Shown here piece after piece: positions 46,963 through 56,688 of a stretch of DNA of 64,000 nucleotides. The notes beneath the pieces are model-generated. The model saw only the letters and a program-made list of their open reading frames with translations, did no database searches and had not been told where the DNA came from. Source of the stretch: Aquiflexum gelatinilyticum (GTDB lineage Bacteria > Bacteroidota > Bacteroidia > Cytophagales > Cyclobacteriaceae). Within the stretch, counting starts at the first letter, position 1. Each line of letters begins with the position of its first letter. The DNA is taken from contig NZ_JANSUY010000025.1 of NCBI RefSeq assembly GCF_024741135.1, forward strand, positions 48,644 through 112,643. The letters run 5' to 3'. The position numbers and the translations under genes are program-made.

Positions 46963-47409
46963 ATGTGTATGAGGTTATTGTCAAAACCGGAACTGATATT
47001 CCTGGAGCCAAATGGGAATGAAAGCGGTCAACTTCACTTTGTAGAAGAGCCGACAAAAATCCCTTTTCCTATCAAGAGACTGTTTTGGCTTAATAAGATT
47101 GCTCAAGGAGCCAAAAGGGGCATACATGCACATCGGGAAGAATCACAGGTTCTTGTCTGTTTGTCGGGGAAGGTGTCTGCCTTACTTGAAGTGCTTTCGG
47201 GGGAAAAGTTTTTGTTTGAATTGGATTCCCCTTCCAAAGCCTTACTAATACCTCCGATGGTTTGGACAGAATTTACCTTTGACAAAGATTCTGTACTGTT
47301 GGGGATTTCTGATAGACAGTACTCGGAAGGAGATTATATCAGAGAAAGGGCTGAATTTGAGGTTTTTCAGAAAAAATTCAGAAGCAAATCCGAAACCTTT
47401 CCCGTTTGA
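46963..47409 (+). CDS. FdtA/QdtA-family sugar ketoisomerase cupin
   Basis: At 148 aa, this single-domain cupin has the motif GAKRGIHAHREESQVLVCLS (Arg, Gly, His-X-His), a mid stretch SKALLIPPMVWTEFTF and a tail SDRQYSEGDYIRERAEFEVF, as in WxcM/FdtA/QdtA enzymes that isomerise dTDP-4-keto-6-deoxyglucose. It likely supplies an amino-deoxy sugar for surface glycans. The GT2 gene downstream, about 100 bp away, fits this role. Start at MCMRLLSKPEL; the second Met is possible. Confidence 0.88.
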   Translation: MCMRLLSKPELIFLEPNGNESGQLHFVEEPTKIPFPIKRLFWLNKIAQGAKRGIHAHREESQVLVCLSGKVSALLEVLSGEKFLFELDSPSKALLIPPMVWTEFTFDKDSVLLGISDRQYSEGDYIRERAEFEVFQKKFRSKSETFPV

Positions 47410-47503
47410 CCAAAGTATCTCAAAGGGAATAAGTTTTTTTTAGCATTAATTGCAAGATTCTGAGTAAACAAAGTATCGTAACCATTGCAAATACAAAATA
47501 GCC

Positions 47504-48469
47504 ATGGAACCAACACCTTTAGTCACAATTATCCTTACTGCTTTCAATCAAAGTCCATTCATCGAACAAACTTTGGAAAGCATTAAAAATCAGGGATATC
47601 CTAACCTGGAAGTTTTTATTATTGACAATGGAAGTACGGACAATACCAAGCAGCGCATCACTGGATGGTTAGAAAAAAACAGCCCTGATTTTAATGCTTT
47701 CACTTTTTTCAGACAGGAGACGATGCCTTATTGCAAATCTTTCAATCAGGTTTTTTTGAAAAGTAAGGGAAAATTCCTCATAGACTTATCAGGAGATGAT
47801 GTGCTGTTGCCTGGACATATTTCTAGCTCAGTTTCAAAACTCCAACAGTCTATCGGTGCTGCTGTTTGTTTTTCGGATGTGTTGATGGTTTATTCCAATG
47901 GAAAGGAAAAAACATTTTACAAAAGAACCCCCGATGGACATCTCAACCAAAAAGTGAAGATCGGAGATGTTTATAGCAGTCTTGTGCAAAGAAATATTAT
48001 TTCTTCTGTTTCATTGGTTTTTGATGCTTCCATATTTACAAAAGTAGGAGGATATGATGAAAGCCTGGCTTATGAAGATTTTGACATTATGGTCAGGTTG
48101 GCGAGGAATTACCAGTTTGTTTTTTCAAACCATATCGGAGTCAAAAAAAGAATCCATTCCAAATCCTTTGCCGCGGGGCAGTATCAGCCAAAAAAATCGA
48201 AAATGCTGCCATCAACACTGAAGGTCTGTCAAAAGATAAAGACAATGAACAGAAGACCAAAAGAGGACAAAGCATTGATCAAAAGAGTACTCTTTGAAGC
48301 AAAACACGCACTATGGTCTGCGAATTTTGAGTCTGCAAGGGGTTTTGTTTCCCTTGCAAAAGCACTTGGTGCGAAGGGATTGAAAATGTCTCTTTATGAT
48401 TCTTGGGCAAGCATGAAAATGGATATCTCAGGGTTATACCTACTTTTTAAGAAAATTAACCCACGATAA
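47504..48469 (+). CDS. Family 2 glycosyltransferase
   Basis: This 321-residue GT-A enzyme starts with VTIILTAFNQSPFIEQTLES, continues VFIIDNGSTDNTKQRI and LIDLSGDDVLLPGH (DxD-like region), and ends with a C-terminal helix-rich part. It transfers a sugar from a nucleotide donor, probably onto a surface glycan with the FdtA-like gene product upstream. Convergent with the M16 gene, overlapping by 14 bp. Confidence 0.9.
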   Translation: MEPTPLVTIILTAFNQSPFIEQTLESIKNQGYPNLEVFIIDNGSTDNTKQRITGWLEKNSPDFNAFTFFRQETMPYCKSFNQVFLKSKGKFLIDLSGDDVLLPGHISSSVSKLQQSIGAAVCFSDVLMVYSNGKEKTFYKRTPDGHLNQKVKIGDVYSSLVQRNIISSVSLVFDASIFTKVGGYDESLAYEDFDIMVRLARNYQFVFSNHIGVKKRIHSKSFAAGQYQPKKSKMLPSTLKVCQKIKTMNRRPKEDKALIKRVLFEAKHALWSANFESARGFVSLAKALGAKGLKMSLYDSWASMKMDISGLYLLFKKINPR

Positions 48470-49718
48470 TCTCCACCATTTTTTCTCTTTCCAGATATTT
48501 CTGGGCCACTTCCATAATGTCCCTAGGTTTGGCGGTCAGGATATAGTTAAGATGTTGCTTGTAGAACCCAAAATCCAATCCTGCCTGATGAATAGATTTA
48601 TACCTTCCAATGAGTTCAAATCCGGAACTGAATTGGGACAATAACTTGCCCACCAAATAATTTCTGACCACTTCAAGTTCTTGTAGGGATATTGGCTCGT
48701 ATTTGAGTTTGTCTATTTCTTTATATACTTCCTCGATGACAGCTTCATCGTGTTCTTTGATCACATCTGCCATCACTACCCAATAATCAGAATTTTTCAG
48801 TCCACCAATGCTGCTGTATATACCGTAGGTGTGGCCCTTGTCCTCCCTGATGTTTTTAATCAACCTGCTTCCGAAGTATCCTCCCAAAATGGTATTCATC
48901 AGATTCAGTTTAAAATAATCGGGATGGTTTTTTGGAATCAAATGACAACCAATCCTGATACTGCTTTGGACGGATTTTGCTTTTGATTCTATGACTCTAG
49001 GGTGGATTTGATTTTGAAATCCGGATACGGGATTGTCAAAAAAAGATACTGGGATATTCCCGATTTCTTTGATAATATCTTCCAGTTGGGAATCATCAAG
49101 ATTTCCTGTCAGAAAAATCTCAGAATTGGTCCAAAGGTCTTTTTGATAGAAATCCACCAAATCCTCCCGGTCAATCACATATACATCATTTTCTTCTGTA
49201 ATCTTACCAAAAGGATGGTTTTGTCCAAAAAGTGTTTTTCTGAATAATTGTGATGCCCTGTGGCTGTTTTTGTCTCGGTTGATATGGATACTCAGTGCTT
49301 TCTGTTTTTTCCTTTTAGCCAGTTCCTTTTCAGGAAATGTAGCTTCAGTCAGTAATTCCCGAAAGACCGGCAATACGGTACTGAAATGTTTTTTGGTGGT
49401 CAATAAGGAAAGCCCATGGTTTTCAAATCCTGATTCTGTCTCCACCTCGGATGCGTAGGTATCAAAAAAATCATCCAACTCTGCAGCATCTTTTGAATTG
49501 ATTCCTTCTGTGACCATCTCCAAGGCGAAGTAAGGTGCCAACAACTTATTGTTTGTGGATTCATTGATAGAGGAACTAATCTCTAATTTGACCGCATCAA
49601 TTTCAGTGGTAGGTATAAAATACAAATGGACTCCGTTTGGAAGAGTCCTTTGTATTGGTGTAGGAAATTCTATTGATGTTGGTATTTTAAAATCAGGTGC
49701 TTTGGATCTATCCAGCAT
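48456..49718 (-). CDS. M16-family (insulinase-like) protein lacking the zinc motif
   Basis: This 420-residue M16-fold protein has RTLPNGVHLYFIPTTEIDAV near the N-terminus, then the later QSSIRIGCHLIPKNHPDYFK and NTILGGYFGSRLIKNIREDK (typical R/Y-containing M16 C-domain motif). Where active members have HxxEH, it reads ALEMVTEGIN, so no zinc site exists. Active M16 proteases often pair with such inactive subunits, but no catalytic partner is seen here. It is the last gene of the porU-porV operon, 2 bp after porV. No signal peptide is seen, though a cytoplasmic location is not certain. Confidence 0.87.
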   Translation of the reverse strand: MLDRSKAPDFKIPTSIEFPTPIQRTLPNGVHLYFIPTTEIDAVKLEISSSINESTNNKLLAPYFALEMVTEGINSKDAAELDDFFDTYASEVETESGFENHGLSLLTTKKHFSTVLPVFRELLTEATFPEKELAKRKKQKALSIHINRDKNSHRASQLFRKTLFGQNHPFGKITEENDVYVIDREDLVDFYQKDLWTNSEIFLTGNLDDSQLEDIIKEIGNIPVSFFDNPVSGFQNQIHPRVIESKAKSVQSSIRIGCHLIPKNHPDYFKLNLMNTILGGYFGSRLIKNIREDKGHTYGIYSSIGGLKNSDYWVVMADVIKEHDEAVIEEVYKEIDKLKYEPISLQELEVVRNYLVGKLLSQFSSGFELIGRYKSIHQAGLDFGFYKQHLNYILTAKPRDIMEVAQKYLEREKMVEIIVG

Positions 49719-49720
49719 TA

Positions 49721-50935
49721 TTATTTTCCGGCAATATTATAGGAAAGAGACAACCTCAAAGTTTCTGCAAGGGGATGGTTTTGTACCTGTGGTACCAAGT
49801 AGGAAAAATCAAATCCAAGCTTGTTGTAATCAATTCCAAAACCCATTGTAAAATACCTTCTTCCACCCTTGTTTGGGTTTTCATAGAAATAACCCGTTCT
49901 TAATGCAAAAACATTATTATAAATATATTCAACACCAAAAGAAATCATGACTTCCTGCAATTCTTCACTGAATCCTCCCGGAGCATCAAAAAAGGAAGTA
50001 AACATTCCATTAATCAATGGTCTGTTTGGATCCCTACCACTTTCAATAATAAAATCTCCATTGTCGTCAGTTACCAATACACCGTTTTCATCTCTCAATA
50101 AAATCGGAGGACTTGGTACCATCAGCTTATTGAAATCTAGGGTGAAAGTCAATGAATTATATTCATTGAGATTCATTAGATAAGCGGTTCCTATCCTGAA
50201 ATTTGTTGGGATAAAATCCAGATCATCTGCACTGTTGTAGGTGATTTTTGGACCAATATTGTTGATTGCAACACCCCAAGAAAACTCTCCTGTTTTATTT
50301 CCGGACAAAACTTCAGTGTTGTAATAAAGACCTACGTCTGTTCCAATGGTTACACCTGGTCTGCTTTCTGCACCTCCGGCCGAAGATATATTCCCTGAAA
50401 GGTTAGAATGGATAAATCTAGCTGAAATACCCAAACCCAATTTCTCTGATAATTTCCTAGAGTAGGTTCCACCCACAGCGATATCTCTTGGGGTAAATTC
50501 TCCAAGTTCATTTCCTCTTCCATCAGTCAACTGGATGTCACCCATGTTAAAATACCTCAAGTCAAAACCCCAAGCGGATTTATCATCTATTTTTCTGTAG
50601 AAAGTCAGGTAACTCAAGGACATGTCATTGACCAGCCTGCCCAACCAAGGGGAATAAGAAAGAGATACACCCATATCATTGTCGATAAAGGATAATTTAC
50701 CGGCATTCCAATGCGCGGAAAAAGCATCAGGGCTTGTGGCCACACCGGCATCTCCCATAGCAGAATGTCTGCTGTCAGGCGCAAAATTCAAAAAAGGAAC
50801 TGCGGTGGTAATTACTCGCCGGGTCGGATCTTGGCCGGATACAATTGGGCCGTTTTGACCTGATACATGAAATGTAAATAGGAATATCCCTGAAAAAATC
50901 GATAGGGTGACAAGGGTTTTCATCTGTATTTTCAT
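49721..50935 (-). CDS. porV: Type IX secretion system protein PorV (outer-membrane barrel)
   Basis: The 404-residue outer-membrane protein has a signal peptide (LVTLSIFSGIFLFTFHVSGQ), then the conserved RRVITTAVPFLNFAPDSRHS and AMGDAGVATSPDAFSAHWN, and barrel strands. PorV shuttles T9SS cargo from the translocon to the attachment complex with the PorU sortase. Its start overlaps the porU stop by 4 bp (ATGA). The paired genes are an expected T9SS module. Confidence 0.95.
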   Translation of the reverse strand: MKIQMKTLVTLSIFSGIFLFTFHVSGQNGPIVSGQDPTRRVITTAVPFLNFAPDSRHSAMGDAGVATSPDAFSAHWNAGKLSFIDNDMGVSLSYSPWLGRLVNDMSLSYLTFYRKIDDKSAWGFDLRYFNMGDIQLTDGRGNELGEFTPRDIAVGGTYSRKLSEKLGLGISARFIHSNLSGNISSAGGAESRPGVTIGTDVGLYYNTEVLSGNKTGEFSWGVAINNIGPKITYNSADDLDFIPTNFRIGTAYLMNLNEYNSLTFTLDFNKLMVPSPPILLRDENGVLVTDDNGDFIIESGRDPNRPLINGMFTSFFDAPGGFSEELQEVMISFGVEYIYNNVFALRTGYFYENPNKGGRRYFTMGFGIDYNKLGFDFSYLVPQVQNHPLAETLRLSLSYNIAGK

Positions 50936-53900
50936 TGAATGATAATTTTTCCGCTCTTTGTTTCAGATGAATTGTCTTTTTCTGAAATGAGCATTAGGGT
51001 GTAAATATAAGTTCCTTTTACGGGATATTTGGTTGTTGAACGGAAAAAATTCCATTCGATTCCATCCAGTAAAAAATCAGCTTCTACATAACGGCGCTGC
51101 ATTGAAAATATTTCACTGCCGTAAATAGAATAAATTTTTAATTCAAGGTTGATTGTCTCATTAGGCCTATTGTGCGCAATTCTAAATTTGCTGCTTTCTG
51201 TGGTCGGATTTGGGTAAGTACCGTGCTCTAAGATCTTTAATTGTAAAGATCCCTTGATTTCTATTTCTTGGGTCATTTTCGAACTATTTCCGACATTATC
51301 CCATGCGGATACGGTAATTGTGTTTTTACCTTCTTTTAAATCAGCTAACAATGTGTTGATTTCTCCTAGTTCAAATCCATTATTTTTGGCTTTGAAAAAT
51401 TGATTGAGGATTATGGGACTTTGATCATTGATAGTCAACTCGATGTCATGGCCATTGGCTTGGGAAGAAATATTGATTCCACTTTCATCCTCCAACAATA
51501 TTGTCAGAGGAAGGTTTGAAAAAGGAAATGATCCGCTAGCATCTGATTGGTTTTGTCCAAAACGAAGTGCAATATCAGGTCCAAGTTTGTCATTTGAGGT
51601 GTAGGATGCCGTGCCGCCGATTGGGATTTGGATGGCACCGATTGCTTCATCTCCCTGATTTAGACTCGCAAATAACCGGATTTTTGCAGTCCCAATATTA
51701 CTGTCAATATTTTTGGGGATAAAAACATCCGAGATAAACTCACCGTCTTTGACTTCGCCCTTTCCTCTGAACAAAACATTGATTTCTTCTAAAAATTCAG
51801 TAGGTGGACTTTCGTCCCCTAGAGAGGTGATGGTTTGGGCTTTGTCCGTAATTTGGATATCATAAGTTCCGCTACTTGTAGGAAGCATGGCTCCGGTAAT
51901 AGGGTCGATTATTTTTCCTTTGATCTGAATTCGTTGTAAAGCCCGTAAAGTATCGGTCTCGGTTTCCAGTACGACATCCCAAACAGGGTCTGTCTGTGTG
52001 GTCAGTTCCGGAATGGCCAACTTCAGCGATGGATCCCCAAGCAAAGAAAAATTCCGGTTAAAAGGTCCGTTTAAGCTGTTGTTTTTGGTAAGTCTAAAAA
52101 TCTCTCCCAAGTCGCGGGTTTCACCGTTGTCTTTTTCAAAAACTGATTCCACAAAAGCGGTATTCAACGCAAAATTGACTGAACTGAATACCGGTCTGCC
52201 TGTGGTGAGCAGGCCTATTGCTCCCTTTTTTTCGGCAAACAAAAACTCTTCAGCACCTGACCTGATAAAAGGACTGTCATGTCTTCCAAATTCGCAGGTA
52301 GCCGTCACAATCAATGGAAGAAGTGGGTTTTCAGGCCAGTCATATAGATCCGAAACTGTAAAGACCCTTTCCGCAGAAAGGACAGTTTCATTGCCATGCC
52401 CGATGTAATTAAGTATCAAAACCCCCTCTTCAATTGTGGACTTTAGGGCTGCTTTGGCTAAAGGAGAACTTTGGGCTGACCCTGATCTCTGCTGCTCAAA
52501 CCTATCCAAATAAAGCTTTTTGATTAGGTATTCGGGATGGTTTTTGGACAAATACCCGTAATGAACCTCGGCGTCCCTGAGGTGAATATTGTTGTCAGCA
52601 TCATCAGCAAAAAAAGCCAGATTCCTTTTCCACTCACCACGGTTATTCTCCCCATTTTCATAGGCGATTATTTTATTGACCATTTCTCCTGCTTCGCTGA
52701 CGGAAATTGCAGGAATCCTTCCTACGCCGATTTGCAATTGCTCATCTCCGGCATTTGATTCGTCCCACTGACCTTGTCCCCAATCAACAAATCCAAAGAA
52801 ATCATCTGAACTGTAAGTAGTCAGAGGATTCAGGCTATTCCGCGAGCTATAGGTCGGCACTAAATTTGGTCGGCCACCCTGTTTCGATTTGTAATCATAG
52901 GTTCCTTTACCAAAAAACAAGACATTCTTTAATCCTCCGGAATAATGAAAATGAAATGCGATCAGGTTTCTGATGGCTGTCACATCCCGATTGCCATATC
53001 CAAAGCTGTCATAAATATCCTCCAATACAACTACTGAACTCTGGATTCCTTTTTGGTTTTTGTGGGAGGAAAGCCGCTGCGCTTGGGAAAGAAGTGATTT
53101 ATGGGTGATGATCAACAATTGGGGATCTGAGTCGTCTGTTCTCAAACTTGTATTGGCCAATTCGAAATCTGTGATTGCCTTTACGCCATTTGGCTCAAAT
53201 GCTACAACCATTTCACCTTTTCCAAGGAAAATACGGTCGGATTCTTCGGTGATCTCATAAGTATTTTTGATTTTCCACGTGGTTTTTGCTGTAGAAAATG
53301 AAAAAGAATTATCCCCATCAAGATTATAAAATAATCCCGATCCGATTTTATCTGATGGATAAGGTGTGGCCAAAAGTGCATAGTCCAAATAGCCGGTACC
53401 ATTGGGATTTGGACTTTGGTAATTTACACGAAAATCCATCTTCGATTCAGTGGATTCCGGAATTTCAAACTCCTCTGATTTTTCCCTGCCTTTGATTCCA
53501 TATGTGGTATTTGGGATTGGCAAGATGGTGCTTTGTCCGATATTTTGTCCTCCTGCAAAAACCCGGAATACATTATCAGCCAATGACTGTGACATCAGTC
53601 CCAGTTTTATTTTAGAAGGGCCACTTTGGCCACTAGGAAGCTCAAAAGAAAATGTCAAGGATTGCCCTATAAACAAAGGTTGGGAATACCAAGCCCTGCC
53701 TGAATTCAACAAGTTTGTTTCCTCCCATTTTTTGCTTTGGATCAAAAATAAGTTCCCAACAGCTATAGGACCTGCAGGTGGATTATTGCCTTCAAGAATC
53801 TCATTTCCTTTGATTTTATTTCCCACCATATAAAAAAGTGTATCTGAATATAAGTGAGGTTGAAAATTTACTCCGTCTTCGTTTACAATGATTTGATCCG

Positions 53901-54201
53901 GGCCATAGGCAAAGAAAAAAACATCATTTCCGATGATTTTGGAAGGGATTTCCCGTAAGGTAAGTTGCAGGCTATCGAGTTTTTGAGGCAACATTCCTGG
54001 GTTTCCAAATATTGAAACCCCTTCGATATTATCAAAACCCAAATCTTTTAGCTGTCCTTCACTTACCTTATATACTCCAGGCTCCAGGATTGGAAATTTA
54101 AAGTACAAGTCTTGGGTCTGGGCTATAGATCCAAAGAAAACGAACAGCTGAATGAATATAATTCCGGCTGAAAAAAGGATTTTAATTTGCTTGTCAAGCA
54201 T
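50932..54201 (-). CDS. porU: Type IX secretion system sortase PorU
   Basis: This 1089-residue C25-family cysteine protease has a signal peptide, a catalytic His in LNYIGHGNETV (about residue 600) and Cys in TATCEFGRHDSP (about 635). Its own C-terminal type A sorting domain (about residues 1000-1089) begins HGTYPNPTTESSKFRIA and ends KSGKIIIQ. It cleaves T9SS cargo signals and attaches cargo to a surface glycolipid. It is translated between pssA (8-bp overlap) and porV (4-bp overlap). Confidence 0.95.
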   Translation of the reverse strand: MLDKQIKILFSAGIIFIQLFVFFGSIAQTQDLYFKFPILEPGVYKVSEGQLKDLGFDNIEGVSIFGNPGMLPQKLDSLQLTLREIPSKIIGNDVFFFAYGPDQIIVNEDGVNFQPHLYSDTLFYMVGNKIKGNEILEGNNPPAGPIAVGNLFLIQSKKWEETNLLNSGRAWYSQPLFIGQSLTFSFELPSGQSGPSKIKLGLMSQSLADNVFRVFAGGQNIGQSTILPIPNTTYGIKGREKSEEFEIPESTESKMDFRVNYQSPNPNGTGYLDYALLATPYPSDKIGSGLFYNLDGDNSFSFSTAKTTWKIKNTYEITEESDRIFLGKGEMVVAFEPNGVKAITDFELANTSLRTDDSDPQLLIITHKSLLSQAQRLSSHKNQKGIQSSVVVLEDIYDSFGYGNRDVTAIRNLIAFHFHYSGGLKNVLFFGKGTYDYKSKQGGRPNLVPTYSSRNSLNPLTTYSSDDFFGFVDWGQGQWDESNAGDEQLQIGVGRIPAISVSEAGEMVNKIIAYENGENNRGEWKRNLAFFADDADNNIHLRDAEVHYGYLSKNHPEYLIKKLYLDRFEQQRSGSAQSSPLAKAALKSTIEEGVLILNYIGHGNETVLSAERVFTVSDLYDWPENPLLPLIVTATCEFGRHDSPFIRSGAEEFLFAEKKGAIGLLTTGRPVFSSVNFALNTAFVESVFEKDNGETRDLGEIFRLTKNNSLNGPFNRNFSLLGDPSLKLAIPELTTQTDPVWDVVLETETDTLRALQRIQIKGKIIDPITGAMLPTSSGTYDIQITDKAQTITSLGDESPPTEFLEEINVLFRGKGEVKDGEFISDVFIPKNIDSNIGTAKIRLFASLNQGDEAIGAIQIPIGGTASYTSNDKLGPDIALRFGQNQSDASGSFPFSNLPLTILLEDESGINISSQANGHDIELTINDQSPIILNQFFKAKNNGFELGEINTLLADLKEGKNTITVSAWDNVGNSSKMTQEIEIKGSLQLKILEHGTYPNPTTESSKFRIAHNRPNETINLELKIYSIYGSEIFSMQRRYVEADFLLDGIEWNFFRSTTKYPVKGTYIYTLMLISEKDNSSETKSGKIIIQ

Positions 54202-54886
54202 TCCGGGTGATTAATGCCTCTGTAATTGAGAGCGCAATATACAAAATAATTGCAAAAGGAATACCTGCTATCCCAAAGAGGATGAGCGAGATAAGGGCTG
54301 AAGCCACCACCAAATACCTGAAGATGTTTTTGGAAAATGAGAAATCTTTGAATTTCAAAGCAACCAAGGGAAGCTCAGCAATCAACAAATACGACATGAT
54401 AAGTCCAATGGCAACAAGGACTGTTGGGTTGGACAATAGATTACCGAAAAAGGGAGATTTTTCTGAAAGAAAAGGAAGGGTACTGATGAATAAGGCATTT
54501 GCCGGCGTAGGAACACCAATGAATCTTTCAGATTGTCGGAGGTCTATGTTGAATTTGGCCAATCTCAGGGCAGAAAATATACCGATCAAAAAGGCTGTAT
54601 ATGGCAGATAGGCATTGTCCGATTTGGATTCGATCAAGGAAAACAAGATAAAGGCAGGGAGAACTCCAAAAGTCACCATATCAGCCAAGGAGTCAAGCTG
54701 CTTTCCAATCTCACTGCTAACCTTTAAGATTCTGGCCACAAACCCATCCAAAAAATCAAATAAAGCTGCCAAGAAAATCAAATAAGCACCATAATCAAGT
54801 TGGCCCTCAAGTACAAAAAGAATACCTGCCATGCCGGAGGCAAGATTTAGGGAAGTAAGCGCGTTAGGAATATGTTGCTTGATCAT
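54194..54886 (-). CDS. pssA: CDP-diacylglycerol--serine O-phosphatidyltransferase
   Basis: PssA makes phosphatidylserine, precursor of phosphatidylethanolamine, at the inner membrane. The 230-residue protein carries the CDP-alcohol phosphotransferase signature FLDGFVARIL plus GKQLDSLAD (DG..AR..G...D...D) and about seven hydrophobic helices. The N-terminus is HIPNALTSLNLASGMAGILF. It overlaps porU by 8 bp and directly abuts the MBL gene upstream. Confidence 0.93.
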   Translation of the reverse strand: MIKQHIPNALTSLNLASGMAGILFVLEGQLDYGAYLIFLAALFDFLDGFVARILKVSSEIGKQLDSLADMVTFGVLPAFILFSLIESKSDNAYLPYTAFLIGIFSALRLAKFNIDLRQSERFIGVPTPANALFISTLPFLSEKSPFFGNLLSNPTVLVAIGLIMSYLLIAELPLVALKFKDFSFSKNIFRYLVVASALISLILFGIAGIPFAIILYIALSITEALITRNA

Positions 54887-55540
54887 TTAGAATCTGGCCC
54901 GTTTGCCAACAAATGGATTGTTTTCTTTCTCTTCGCCTATGGTAGTTTCCGGCCCATGACCGGGGTATACGGTAGTTTCTTCCGGCAGGTTGAACAACTC
55001 CCGTCTGATCGAAGACAAAAGTGTCTGATGGTCACCGCCGGGAAGGTCAGTCCTTCCTATACTTCCCTGAAACAAGGTGTCTCCTGCAATGCATATGCCT
55101 GAAGGTTTATGGTAAAATACCAAATGTCCCGGAGCATGACCGGGGACGAAGAGGATGTCCAAAGATTGATTTCCGATGGTCAGTTTTTGTTTTTCATCTA
55201 TGAAGTCATCCGGTTCAGCTTCTTCATATCCCGCAAAACCGTAATTAGGAGCGTAGACTTTAACCGATTTGAGAACCGGAATTTCATTTCGGTGAATACA
55301 AAGCGGAACTTTATAGGTGTTTTTGACAAATGCATTTCCCAAAACATGGTCTATATGACAATGCGTATTGACCAATTTGGCGACCTTAAGACCTTCAATT
55401 TGGATGAAGTTGCTCAGGATTTCTTTTTCTTTTTTCTCAAAACATCCCGGATCAAAAATTATCGCCTCTTTCGTCTCATCAAAAAGAATGTAGGTGTTTT
55501 CGTAAAAGGGATTGAAAGTGAATGTTTTGATCTGCAGCAT
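54887..55540 (-). CDS. MBL-fold hydrolase (glyoxalase II-like)
   Basis: Start ATG at 55540 (MLQIKTFTFNPFYENTYILF, 217 aa). The longer frame from 55597 adds a stretch overlapping the divergent DAO gene and is not needed. Zinc-site motifs NTHCHIDHVLGN (THxHxDH), GHAPGHLVF, GDTLFQG and YPGHGPETT are complete. This family includes hydroxyacylglutathione hydrolases and related thioesterases. It is the first gene of the pssA-porU-porV transcription unit. Confidence 0.88.
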   Translation of the reverse strand: MLQIKTFTFNPFYENTYILFDETKEAIIFDPGCFEKKEKEILSNFIQIEGLKVAKLVNTHCHIDHVLGNAFVKNTYKVPLCIHRNEIPVLKSVKVYAPNYGFAGYEEAEPDDFIDEKQKLTIGNQSLDILFVPGHAPGHLVFYHKPSGICIAGDTLFQGSIGRTDLPGGDHQTLLSSIRRELFNLPEETTVYPGHGPETTIGEEKENNPFVGKRARF

Positions 55541-55595
55541 GGGAAATCTTTTTATAATCACCTCAAAATAACGAATAAAGAAACTAATTTTGACC

Positions 55596-56657
55596 ATGGA
55601 AGTTGATTTTTTACTTATCGGTCAGGGATTGGCAGGTACGGTATTGTCACATAGATTATTGCAGCTTGGCAAAAAAGTGGCAGTCATTGACCTGCCTTCT
55701 GCCAATCAAAGCAGTCGCATTGCTGCGGGTCTGTACAATCCGATCACAGGGAAGAAGATGGTGAAAACCTGGAATGCAGATTTGCTTTTTCCGGAGATTG
55801 AACCGCTTTATTCTGAACTGGAGGAGCTTCTCGGGACCACATTTCTTTACCGAAAAAACATTTACCGTCCTTTTTTGAATATAGAGGAGCAAAATGAATG
55901 GATGGGAAAAACAGGCGAACCAGGATTCGAACCTTATTTTGAAAAGATATTCTCCAAAGAAGTTTATCCCGAAGCTGTCAATCCATTTGGAGGAATCCTT
56001 TTGAAAAACTCAGGGTATCTAGACATCAATACACTCCTGAGTGCTTATTCGGCATTTTTAAAGAATAATAACCTCCTATTGGAGGAAAAATTTGAGGAGG
56101 ATTTTCTTGAAGTCCTGGAAGGTGGATTTAATTATCAAGGACTTTACGCAAAGGGAATTGTTTATTGCAACGGACTAGGTGCAATGAAAAGCCGGTATTT
56201 TTCTTTTTTGCCTTTTGCTCCCGTAAAGGGTGAAATTCTTGATTTGGTTCAAGATTTTTATCCGGAGGAAATCATAAACCGTGGGGTTTTCCGAATTTCT
56301 CTGCCCAATGGAAACCAAAGAGTAGGCTCTACCTACACTTGGCATGACTTGGATCAGGGCCCCACCGAAAATGCCAAAAATGAATTGTTGGAAAAACTGG
56401 AAAAACTTGTACCTGCACCGGTTCATTCCATCCAAAACCATCGCTATGGGATCCGGCCTGCCACAAAAGATCGAAAACCATTTTTAGGTGAACATCCTGC
56501 TGTTTCGGGCGTTTATATTTTCAATGGTTTTGGTGCGAAAGGCGTATCTTTGATTCCCTTTTACAGCAAAATGATGGTTGAAATGCTTTTAAATGGTGAC
56601 CAACCTGAAAAAGAAGTAAACATTGACAGGATTAAAAAACATAATTCAAATTTTTAA
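55596..56657 (+). CDS. FAD-dependent oxidoreductase (DAO family)
   Basis: The ATG at 55596 (MEVDFLLIGQGLAGTVLSHR) is chosen over a TTG at 55590. The protein (353 aa) has the Rossmann motif GQGLAG, a mid substrate domain and, near the end, FNGFGAKGVSLIPFYSKMMV plus RPATKDRKPFLGEHP, resembling ThiO/glycine-oxidase-like or D-amino-acid-oxidase relatives. The substrate is unknown. It is divergent from the MBL gene, and a large propeller/barrel gene follows 31 bp downstream. Confidence 0.85.
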   Translation: MEVDFLLIGQGLAGTVLSHRLLQLGKKVAVIDLPSANQSSRIAAGLYNPITGKKMVKTWNADLLFPEIEPLYSELEELLGTTFLYRKNIYRPFLNIEEQNEWMGKTGEPGFEPYFEKIFSKEVYPEAVNPFGGILLKNSGYLDINTLLSAYSAFLKNNNLLLEEKFEEDFLEVLEGGFNYQGLYAKGIVYCNGLGAMKSRYFSFLPFAPVKGEILDLVQDFYPEEIINRGVFRISLPNGNQRVGSTYTWHDLDQGPTENAKNELLEKLEKLVPAPVHSIQNHRYGIRPATKDRKPFLGEHPAVSGVYIFNGFGAKGVSLIPFYSKMMVEMLLNGDQPEKEVNIDRIKKHNSNF

Positions 56658-56688
56658 GTATATTTAAAACCCAAGTGAATCAGGTTAG

